A DNA stretch of 12,442 nt, taken from contig CAYTCZ010000114.1 in NCBI GenBank assembly GCA_964436315.1, positions 1 to 12,442 on the forward strand, given 5' to 3'. This DNA is from CAYTCZ01 sp964436315. GTDB taxonomy: Bacteria > Actinomycetota > Thermoleophilia > Gaiellales > Gaiellaceae. The position numbers were made by a program, and so were the translations under genes. The notes below the pieces were generated by a model, which saw only the letters and a list, made by a program, of their open reading frames with translations, searched no databases and was not told the DNA's origin. Position 1 is the stretch's first letter; every line of letters begins with the position of its first letter. This document shows, piece after piece, positions 6,814-12,442 of this stretch.

Positions 6814-6948
6814 GTAGCCTGGACGAGCGGCGCGCCGACGCAGTGTTCCACGCCCCTGGCGGACGCCACGCGCCGGGACATCGTCAAGCGCGCGGTCCGC
6901 GGAGATCACTCTGTCTCCGCTCCGGCGTGTTGCTACCCGATGAGCTTG
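6814..6948 (+). pseudogene. Decayed fragment of an ArsR-family HTH regulator
   Basis: Two frames together read as the N-terminal half of an ArsR winged-helix regulator. The first frame (from 6819) gives LDERRADAVFHA; after a run of four C at 6853-6856 the reading must shift by one base to continue as LADATRRDIVKRAVRG and then DHSVSAPACCYPMS, ending near 6945. Family members typically read FHALADPTRRDIV, then a SVSALA-like segment and YPMSFAAVQKHV. The recognition helix is degraded here (PACC instead of LARR-like) and similarity stops at YPMS, after which LGFGNTESIN does not match. So there is one frameshift, point decay and loss of the C-terminal half. No start codon is evident. The rest of this 357-bp gap (6719-6792 and 6949-7075) shows no gene or structure that I can support. 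A functional short protein is unlikely. Confidence 0.65.
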
Positions 6949-7075
6949 GGCTTCGGCAATACCGAGTCGATTAACTCTCACTGCGTTGCGGGCAACCGAC
7001 TGCCCGACCGGCTACCGAGCGTCGTACGCGCGGACCTACCGGCCCAACTCGAGACATCCGGGTAGCGTCCGTCTT

Positions 7076-8140
7076 GTGGCGGACCCAGCGATCGAGATCG
7101 ACGCCGGCGGGCGAGAGCTCCGGGTTTCGAATCCAGACCGGGTCATCTTTCCCCCGACAGAGCGAACCGGCCCGGTTTCCAAACTTCAAGTGGTCGAGTA
7201 CTACCTCGCAGTCGCACCGGGGATCCTGCGCGCGCTCCGCGAGCGGCCGACGACGCTCGAGCGCTGGCCAAAGGGCGTGCATCCGGGCATCGTCGTGTCA
7301 ACACGAGAAAAGGGAGGCGGGGATGCCTTTTTCCAGAAGCGCATCCCCCGCGGCGCACCTCCCTACGTCGAGACAGCGCGCATCCAGTTCCCATCCGGCC
7401 GGTCTGCGGACGAGATCGTGCCGACGGAGATCGCGGTAGTGGCGTGGGCGGCACAGATGGGGACTATCACCTTCCACCCATGGCCCGTGCGACGTGCCGA
7501 CGTCGACCATCCCGACGAGCTGCGCCTCGACCTCGATCCGCAGCCTGGCACCGACTTTGCCGACGCGGTAAGCGTGGCCGCGACGGCCCGCGAACTCTTA
7601 GCCGATCTCGGCTACGCCGGCTTTCCCAAGACCTCAGGCGGACGCGGAGTCCACATCTACGTGCGGATCGAGCCCCGGTGGACCTTCACCGATGTGCGCC
7701 ATGCTGCGATCGCCTTCGGACGCGAGCTGGAGCGACGGCGTCCGGGCGAGGTGACAACCAAGTGGTGGAAGGAAGAACGCGGCGACAACGTGTTCGTCGA
7801 TTACAACCAGAACGCCCGGGATCGGACGATCGCGTCGGCCTACAGCGTCCGGCCGAAGCCCGGCGCTCCCGTCTCGGCGCCAGTGATGTGGACTGAACTC
7901 ACCGAGGTCGAGCCGGAGGACTTCACCGTCGAGACGATGCCGGCTCGCTTCGCTCGGGTCGGCGATCCGCACGAGTCGATCGACGACGTCGCACAATCGC
8001 TCGAGCCGCTGCTCGAGCTTTACGAGACGCAGGGCAGCGGCGACATGCCGTACCCACCCGACTACCCGAAGATGCCGGGCGAGCCAAAGCGCGTTCAGCC
8101 GAGTCGGGACCGCGATCGCAAAAAAAGCTCGGGTGGCTGA
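7076..8140 (+). CDS. Stand-alone LigD-type DNA polymerase/primase domain protein
   Basis: Archaeo-eukaryotic primase-like polymerase of the LigD PolDom group, which in bacteria extends or fills DNA and RNA ends, classically during nonhomologous end joining. From the chosen GTG the product has 354 residues: LRVSNPDRVIFP at 15-26, the first catalytic pair Asp152 and Asp154 in RLDLDP, the nucleotide-binding TSGGRGVHIY at 186-195, the third catalytic Asp242 in FVDYNQN, and TIASAYSVRP at 251-260. All expected active-site residues are present. There is no ligase or nuclease domain, so this is the separate polymerase form known in actinobacteria. GTG at 7076 is preferred because the family's conserved N-terminus starts there; a longer form from TTG at 6986 would add 30 residues of low-similarity sequence. 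No Ku or ligase gene is nearby. The C-terminus is a basic tail, with an A7 run at 8120-8126. Convergent with the MarR gene. Confidence 0.9.
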   Translation: MADPAIEIDAGGRELRVSNPDRVIFPPTERTGPVSKLQVVEYYLAVAPGILRALRERPTTLERWPKGVHPGIVVSTREKGGGDAFFQKRIPRGAPPYVETARIQFPSGRSADEIVPTEIAVVAWAAQMGTITFHPWPVRRADVDHPDELRLDLDPQPGTDFADAVSVAATARELLADLGYAGFPKTSGGRGVHIYVRIEPRWTFTDVRHAAIAFGRELERRRPGEVTTKWWKEERGDNVFVDYNQNARDRTIASAYSVRPKPGAPVSAPVMWTELTEVEPEDFTVETMPARFARVGDPHESIDDVAQSLEPLLELYETQGSGDMPYPPDYPKMPGEPKRVQPSRDRDRKKSSGG

Positions 8141-8205
8141 TCCGATCTTCTAAACGACGATCTGGAGGTCCCGTTTCAGCGACCAAAGCTCAGGGCGCGT
8201 TCTCG

Positions 8206-8715
8206 CTAGGGTGCGGGTCGATCGCGCCGGCTCCCTCGCGCGGCAAAGCCCTCGGCGAGGTCGTCGAGTAGAAGTCCGTGGAGCTGGTCGAGAAGCGTCC
8301 TGAGCTCTCGCATTTTCCTGGCGCCGAGCCGCTTGGCCCAGTCACGTTCGATCTCGGCGAAGATCTCGTCTGCCGCCGCGACCGCCTGCTGGCCTTTGGC
8401 GGTGAGTCTGATGATCTTGGCACGTCGGTCGCGCGGGTCCGGAAGCCGCTCGACGTAGCCGAGGGTTTCGAGGTCGTCCACCGCGGCCACAACGGTCGCC
8501 TTCGTGAGCTGGGCGAAGTGGGCAATCTCGGTGATCGTCGAGCCTTCCGGCCGGAGGTGGCCAAAGACGCACCCGTGAGCCGGGCGAATCTCGGGGAATC
8601 CGGCCTGGGCCAGGCCAGCGTAGAGGGACGCCTGAACAACGACGTGTGGCTCGCGAAAGAGCGGGCCAATCGGCACCTCATCGACACGAGCTTGAGAGTT
8701 GACGTTGCCCGGCAA
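8206..8715 (-). CDS. MarR-family transcriptional regulator
   Basis: Dimeric winged-helix regulator, probably a ligand-released repressor of the divergent nitronate monooxygenase gene. The product is 169 residues as drawn: dimerisation helix at about 18-40, helix-turn-helix at about 59-83 (TITEIAHFAQLTKATVVAAVDDLE), wing at about 87-104 with the hallmark DPRDRRAKIIRLT at 93-105, then a long C-terminal dimerisation helix and an Arg-rich tail. The start is uncertain. TTG at 8715 would sit only about 3 bases after a start of transcription implied by the -10-like GATAAT (8730-8725), giving an almost leaderless message; GTG at 8676 would give 156 residues. Neither has a clear Shine-Dalgarno. The stop is 66 bp from the stop of the convergent polymerase gene. 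Confidence 0.88.
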   Translation of the reverse strand: MPGNVNSQARVDEVPIGPLFREPHVVVQASLYAGLAQAGFPEIRPAHGCVFGHLRPEGSTITEIAHFAQLTKATVVAAVDDLETLGYVERLPDPRDRRAKIIRLTAKGQQAVAAADEIFAEIERDWAKRLGARKMRELRTLLDQLHGLLLDDLAEGFAARGSRRDRPAP

Positions 8716-8796
8716 AGTAGTTAGATTATCTTCTTATTTGGTAAACATACGATATTGCTAACTAACTAAATTCTACCGAGCCAAGGAGACGGAGCC
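8716..8796. promoter_or_regulatory. AT-rich divergent promoter/operator region between MarR and nitronate monooxygenase genes
   Basis: This spacer is strikingly AT-rich against its GC-rich surroundings. It holds TAGTTAG at 8718-8724 and its inverted copy CTAACTA at 8758-8764, which is itself part of a tandem CTAACTAACTA (8758-8768). The similarity extends beyond the heptamers to an ATC on the inner side of each copy. This is what a two-site MarR operator would look like. GATAAT on the minus strand (8730-8725) is a plausible -10 for the MarR gene, and TACGAT (8748-8753) a weak one for the plus-strand gene. AAGGAG at 8783-8788 is the ribosome binding site of the monooxygenase. Confidence 0.55.
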
Positions 8797-9762
8797 GTGC
8801 ATACACCGCTTTGTGACATTCTCGGCATTGAGGCGCCCGTGATCTGCGCGCCGTTCGGGCCGTGGAATCAGGTCGACCTCGCCGCGGCCGTCTGCGAGGC
8901 CGGGGCGCTCGGGAGCCTCGGCACCGCCGTGCGACCGCTTCCTGACCTCCGCGAGCAATGGGAGCGCCTCCGCGATTCCACGGGTCGTCCGTTCGCTATC
9001 AACCACACGGCCCGACCTCTGGACGAGGACGCGTTCGCGGCCACCCTCTCCTTCGCTCCCGCGGCGATCTCCTTCCACCTGGCCGTGCCGGACCACCTGA
9101 TCGCCCGCGCCCACAACGCCGGCATCCTCTGGATCCAGCAGGTGATGGACGTCCGCCAGGCCGAGCAGGCCGTCGAGGCGGGGGCCGACGTGATCGTCGC
9201 TCAGGGAGGCGAGGCGGGCGGCCACGGCGGCTGGGTCGCCACGATGGTGCTGGTTCCGCAGGTCGTCGACGTTGCCGGCGACATTCCCGTCGTCGCAGCC
9301 GGCGGCATTGCCGACGGTCGCGGCCTCGCCGCATCACTTGCGCTCGGCGCGCAGGGAGTCTGCGTTGGAACGCGCTTCCTCGCGACCACCGAGATGGCCG
9401 TTGCCGATGAGTGGAAGGATCGGATCCTCGCCGCCGAGGCACTCGAGGCGGTCAAGGTGGAAAACAGCGAGCGCATCATGCCTCCATACACCCTTCCGGG
9501 CGAACCTGCGAAGCCCCGCTCGCTCAGGACCGAGCTCATCGACCAGCTCCGCGACGAGCCCGATGAGATCGACGCGCGCGAGACCTCTGCTGTGCTCATC
9601 CAGGCCGTGCTCGATGGGCGCGGCCACGAGTACCTGCCGTTCGCCGGCCAGTCCGTCGGCCTCATCCACGACATCGCCCCCGCTGCGACGGTCCTCGAAC
9701 GCATGCTCACCGAGGCCGAGGTTGCCCTCAAAACGGCGAACGGTGCCCTGATCCCAGCCTGA
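8797..9762 (+). CDS. Nitronate monooxygenase (2-nitropropane dioxygenase family, FMN-dependent)
   Basis: Predicted cytoplasmic flavoenzyme that oxidises alkyl nitronates such as propionate-3-nitronate to carbonyl compounds and nitrite. The 321-residue product is an FMN TIM barrel: APVICAPFGPW at 13-23, AINHTARPL at 67-75, the family signature AQGGEAGGHGG at 135-145 including His143, AAGGIADGRG at 167-176, and the phosphate-binding LGAQGVCVGTRFLAT at 183-197. Length is within the usual 310-380 range. The family also contains FabK-type enoyl-ACP reductases and other flavin enzymes, so substrate is not proven; the AQGGEAGGH motif favours the monooxygenase branch. The GTG start has AAGGAG eight bases upstream. 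It is divergent from and probably repressed by the MarR regulator at 8206-8715, with paired repeats in the shared spacer. Confidence 0.88.
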   Translation: MHTPLCDILGIEAPVICAPFGPWNQVDLAAAVCEAGALGSLGTAVRPLPDLREQWERLRDSTGRPFAINHTARPLDEDAFAATLSFAPAAISFHLAVPDHLIARAHNAGILWIQQVMDVRQAEQAVEAGADVIVAQGGEAGGHGGWVATMVLVPQVVDVAGDIPVVAAGGIADGRGLAASLALGAQGVCVGTRFLATTEMAVADEWKDRILAAEALEAVKVENSERIMPPYTLPGEPAKPRSLRTELIDQLRDEPDEIDARETSAVLIQAVLDGRGHEYLPFAGQSVGLIHDIAPAATVLERMLTEAEVALKTANGALIPA

Positions 9763-9795
9763 GAGGTCCCGACCTTCTTGCCGCGAAGAACCTCC

Positions 9796-9815
9796 GGCCG
9801 GGATATGCCCCGGTC
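9796..9815. terminator. Possible hairpin after the nitronate monooxygenase gene
   Basis: GGCCGGG and CCCGGTC can pair as a 7-bp stem (one G-T wobble) around the 6-base loop ATATGC. It lies 33 bp past the stop in the gap between two convergent genes, where a terminator is expected. There is no following T-tract on either strand, so it is at best a weak or factor-assisted terminator; GC-rich DNA forms such stems by chance. Confidence 0.25.
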
Positions 9816-9887
9816 TCCGTCAGCTCGTCAAATCGCTGGTGTCGACGCCGACCTCCCGGAGCACCGGGCGCCGTGGAAGCGCGGCTA

Positions 9888-10988
9888 TCAGGGGGTAACG
9901 GTGAGCGTGTCGTCGGCGAGCCAGGCACGGGGGGTTCCATCCGCGACCATCGAGGACTCACCCGTCGAGACGTCGACCACGTAGACGGACTCGCCGTCCG
10001 GATAGGCGATCCTGCTTCGGTCGGGGGAGATCCTCTGGATCCAGATCCCCTCGTTCGCCGTGACCAGCGTCCGGCGGGAGCCGTCCGCGCCCGCGATCGC
10101 GATGCTCTGACCATCGAAGGCTGAGCTCGCCGGGACGATGAACGCGATCTCCTTCCCGTCAGGGAGGTACAGGGGGGACGCGGCGTTCTCGAGCACCAAC
10201 GTGGGCTCGCCGCCGCTCACGGACACCGACCAGACGTCCCACTCCGTGGTCATGGACGAGTCCCGGGGAAGGTGGAAGAGCACGGTCTGCCCGTCGGGGC
10301 TGAAGTCCATGTGCAGCTCGTACCAGGGCGACTCGGTGAGCTCGAGTTCGGTGAGCTGCGTCCACCGATCGCTCGAGAGTTGGTAGAGGAACAGGTTCCC
10401 GACGTCTTTGGTCCCGCCCTTCCGCAGCTGGTACAGGAGTTTGGTGCCGTCGGGCGACCACCCCCAAACGTACGGATTGAGGCCCGCTGGCGCCGGGAGG
10501 GCTTGCGCGCCGGTTCCGTCGATGTTCGCGACCATCGCTTCGTCTGTCGGGGAGCCATAGAGGCCCCCGCCACACGTGTTGTAGGCGACCCTCGTGCCGT
10601 CGGGGGATGGCGCATACCCGCATACGTCGTCGCCGACGAGGGTCTCCGGAAGCGGCGTCTTCTCGCCGGTTTGCAGGTCGAGGAAGAAGGGCCCCGAAGC
10701 GGTCTCCGAAGCCACCTCCGCAGGCTCATCGGCAGGCGCCGGTGGCTCCTCCGCGGGTGCCGGGGCTGGCCCCTCGGCCGGAGCCGGCGGCTCGTTCGCA
10801 GGCGCTGTCGCCGTCTCTCCCTGCGCCTCGCTCGCTTCTGGTTCTGGCGGTGGTGGCGAAGCGGCCTCGTCCGCGGGGGGACTCGACTCTCCGCTCTCGG
10901 AGCTACACGCCGCGGCGGCCAGCGTCAGCGCGACCACCACGACCACGAGAGCCCGTCCGAGCATCTGCTTGGTGCGAGTTGCGATCAT
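9888..10988 (-). CDS. Lipoprotein with Pro/Ala/Glu-rich linker and TolB-like beta-propeller
   Basis: Predicted cell-surface protein of 366 residues. It opens with a short basic segment and a hydrophobic stretch (ALVVVVVALTLAAAAC), with Cys28 as the likely lipidated residue; the lipobox AAAC lacks the preferred Leu at -3. Residues 31-95 form a low-complexity linker rich in Pro, Ala, Glu and Ser with repeated PAPAE-like units (about 10700-10900 in the DNA), probably spanning the cell wall. From about 97 onward there are PD40/WD40-like blades marked by SPDGTR, WSPDGTK, FSPDGQ, LPDGKE and SPDRSR, as in TolB-like propellers. The ATG at 10988 is preferred over TTG at 10991: GGGAGGAG (11003-10996) is 7 bases away. 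It is 52 bp downstream of the membrane-protein gene on the same strand, so probably a third member of the sigma-factor operon. Its ligand or partner is unknown. Confidence 0.82.
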   Translation of the reverse strand: MIATRTKQMLGRALVVVVVALTLAAAACSSESGESSPPADEAASPPPPEPEASEAQGETATAPANEPPAPAEGPAPAPAEEPPAPADEPAEVASETASGPFFLDLQTGEKTPLPETLVGDDVCGYAPSPDGTRVAYNTCGGGLYGSPTDEAMVANIDGTGAQALPAPAGLNPYVWGWSPDGTKLLYQLRKGGTKDVGNLFLYQLSSDRWTQLTELELTESPWYELHMDFSPDGQTVLFHLPRDSSMTTEWDVWSVSVSGGEPTLVLENAASPLYLPDGKEIAFIVPASSAFDGQSIAIAGADGSRRTLVTANEGIWIQRISPDRSRIAYPDGESVYVVDVSTGESSMVADGTPRAWLADDTLTVTP

Positions 10989-11040
10989 CAACGTGCTCCT
11001 CCCTTGCGTGTGACTGACGCCTGATCAAATCGGCCGCGGC

Positions 11041-12144
11041 TCACCCGCCCATCTGTTCCCACTGGCCGTGCGGCAGGATCGGCTCGAACGCGACGAGTAC
11101 GTCGTTTGGAGCCGGCGTCAGAAAGCGGTCGTTTTCCCATGTGCCCTGCGGTACCCCACCCGCCAGGGGGTCACGTCCAAACCCTGCCTGACGGAAGATC
11201 TCGGCGAGCGCGCGAGCCTCCTCGGTCATCACCTCGGAGCACATGCCTGGCTCCAGCAGGGCTGTGTTGTTCCAGTTCCAGATCTCGTAGGCCCTGTCCT
11301 TGCCTCGGAGAAGCGCTTCGGCTCCTGCCGGAAGCAGGCGTACGACGCGAGACGGCTCGAGCAGTTCGCTCTCGTACGCTGGCGGCTCCCCCGGCCTCCA
11401 GTAGCAGATCGCGTACCTCGACGGCACGTAGGCCTTGATCTGCCGGTCTTCCCACGCGCTCGCCGGAAGCCACGACGCCGGATCCGAGAGCGCCTCTGTA
11501 AGGTGACCGAGCGCACTCGCCTGCTCGGGCGTGGCCGGCGCGGGGCGGCCCTGGAGCCAGTCTGGCGAACCCGGAGGGCCGGACCAGTCGACGCTCACGA
11601 GCCGGTCGCCGATGCGCACCTGCATGCTGCCCCAGAACCACTCGCGAGAGTCGAGGAGAGAGCGATCACGATCGAACAGGCCGGTCGAGATGAGCTCGGA
11701 CCGCACGAGTTCGACGCCCTCGGTGGTGAGGCGTTGCTCGAGGAAGCCGGTCCTCACCTCGCCGGCCGCGTCGGCCACTCCGACAGGACCCGCCTCGTCG
11801 CGCCAGATCATCCGCCCGTCTGCATACACCCACACCTGGTGCACGGGAGGGTGGCCGAGCCCCGGCCTCCCGTAGTAGTGAATGACGAGCTCACCGGTCT
11901 CGGGGGTGCTCGGCGTCGCTCCCTCCGGGGGAAGGGCGGTGGAACCCTCGTCGAGAAGTATCGCGCGCACGCCGAACGCACAGGCAGTTCCCACGGCCAG
12001 GAGCGCCACCACGGCGAGCACGACGAGGTGACGGCGACGGCGGCCCTGGTGGGCATGGACGCGGCCCATCACGTCGTTCCAGTCGGCGGGGCCGGGCGTG
12101 GAGGGAAGGACGCGATCGAGGCTGGCGCGGTCGAGATCCATCAC
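11041..12144 (-). CDS. Single-pass membrane protein in anti-sigma-factor position, function unknown
   Basis: The 367-residue product has a short cytoplasmic N-terminus (1-38, ending in the basic RRRRH), one transmembrane helix at about 39-58 (HLVVLAVVALLAVGTACAF) and a long extracytoplasmic domain of about 300 residues that I do not recognise. It overlaps the ECF sigma gene stop by four bases (GTGA) and has AGGAGG seven bases before the GTG start. Position and topology fit an anti-sigma factor that holds its sigma at the membrane. However, the cytoplasmic part lacks the HxxxCxxC zinc anti-sigma motif and is short, so sigma binding is inferred from context only. The outer domain has five cysteine-poor beta-like stretches, YYWRP-like aromatic segments and two cysteines (in AICYWRP and PGMCSEV) that could form a disulfide. 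An ATG one codon inside is an alternative start. Confidence 0.78.
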   Translation of the reverse strand: MMDLDRASLDRVLPSTPGPADWNDVMGRVHAHQGRRRRHLVVLAVVALLAVGTACAFGVRAILLDEGSTALPPEGATPSTPETGELVIHYYGRPGLGHPPVHQVWVYADGRMIWRDEAGPVGVADAAGEVRTGFLEQRLTTEGVELVRSELISTGLFDRDRSLLDSREWFWGSMQVRIGDRLVSVDWSGPPGSPDWLQGRPAPATPEQASALGHLTEALSDPASWLPASAWEDRQIKAYVPSRYAICYWRPGEPPAYESELLEPSRVVRLLPAGAEALLRGKDRAYEIWNWNNTALLEPGMCSEVMTEEARALAEIFRQAGFGRDPLAGGVPQGTWENDRFLTPAPNDVLVAFEPILPHGQWEQMGG

Positions 12145-12442
12145 GTTCGTACCTCCTCGAGCCGGCCACGAAGGGCAGCATGCGCCGCGTTCAGGGTCGC
12201 GGCGACGGTTCCGGTGCAGATGCCGAGCGCCTCGCCGATCGCGGCGTAGTCCAGGTCTGCGTAGTAGCGGAGGAAGACGGCGGTCCGCTGCCGCTCGGGC
12301 AGACGCGCAAGCGCCGCACGTAGCTCGACATCCCGCTCCGGTTGGCCGTTCGCAGCGGCCGGTGCGTTGTAGTCGACAACCGGGATGCTCCGACGCGCGT
12401 CGGAACGGGCAGCGTTGAGCACGATCCGCCAGACCCAGGCCT
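12141..12442 (-). CDS. ECF-type RNA polymerase sigma factor, C-terminal part (cut by the window edge)
   Basis: Directs RNA polymerase to a specific promoter set. The reading frame runs open to the right edge, so the start and region 2 lie outside. The visible part begins AWVWRIVLNAARSDARR, the end of region 2, which ECF sigmas show as WLxRIxxNxxxDxxR-like. After a linker comes region 4: LRAALARLPERQRTAVFLRYY, then the helix-turn-helix DLDYAAIGEALGICTGTVAATLNAAHAALRGRL. The GTG at 12422 is internal and should not be read as the start. The stop overlaps the following membrane-protein gene as GTGA, the usual coupling of an ECF sigma with its regulator. The recognition helix has TGTVAATLNAA where many ECF factors have xGTVKSRLxRA, so its promoter specificity may differ from common groups. 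Confidence 0.9.
   Translation of the reverse strand, partial: AWVWRIVLNAARSDARRSIPVVDYNAPAAANGQPERDVELRAALARLPERQRTAVFLRYYADLDYAAIGEALGICTGTVAATLNAAHAALRGRLEEVRT

Noticed and set aside
6793..6981. Minus-strand 62-codon frame in the large intergenic gap
   Set aside because: Arg-rich mirror of the ArsR remnant on the plus strand, no ribosome binding site, no recognisable features.
8120..8126. A7 run near the end of the polymerase gene as a programmed frameshift site
   Set aside because: It falls in the dispensable basic C-terminal tail with only a few codons left, so slippage would have little meaning.
10700..10900. Repetitive DNA as a possible repeat array
   Set aside because: The repeats encode the PAPAE-like linker of the lipoprotein and are explained as low-complexity coding sequence.
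11068..12249. Plus-strand open frame of 393 codons
   Set aside because: Antisense to the membrane-protein and sigma genes; Arg/His-rich composition with no domain, and the opposite strand has coupled starts and a good ribosome binding site.

Overview
The window is GC-rich bacterial DNA with tightly packed genes, GTG and TTG starts, ECF sigma factor logic, FCD-type GntR and MarR regulators, and a stand-alone LigD-type polymerase. This suggests a soil or sediment actinobacterium, perhaps a Thermoleophilia-like lineage. That placement is inference from gene style only; no phylogenetic marker is present.

Left third (100-3915, minus strand): a four-gene operon for corrinoid-dependent methyl transfer. 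In transcription order it encodes a B12-binding corrinoid protein, a small cysteine-rich protein I do not recognise, a ferredoxin/ASKHA reductive activator of corrinoid proteins (RACo type), and a methyltetrahydrofolate:corrinoid methyltransferase. All three junctions overlap by a few bases (ATGA, TAGTG, GTGA), so the small protein is very likely a true operon member. The substrate-specific methyltransferase, usually of the MttB superfamily, is not in the window. A good promoter (TTGACG, 16 bp, TAGAAT) lies in front of the operon, with a perfect 13-bp palindrome across the predicted transcription start.

Centre-left (4020-6718): a GntR/FCD regulator sits just upstream of that promoter. Divergent from it is a plus-strand pair: a short-chain dehydrogenase and an M29-aminopeptidase/2,5-dihydroxypyridine-dioxygenase-like metalloenzyme. 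The layout suggests one catabolic locus in which the GntR protein senses a substrate that is demethylated by the corrinoid system and processed by the two enzymes. This link is inference.

Middle (6719-8140): a 357-bp gap holds a decayed fragment of an ArsR-family regulator with its probable operator still present. It is followed by a stand-alone LigD-type primase-polymerase.

Right half (8206-12442): a MarR regulator and a nitronate monooxygenase are divergent across an AT-rich spacer with inverted repeats. On the minus strand at the right edge lies an operon of an ECF sigma factor (cut by the edge), a single-pass membrane protein in the anti-sigma position, and a beta-propeller lipoprotein. 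No tRNA, rRNA, CRISPR array or insertion sequence was seen.
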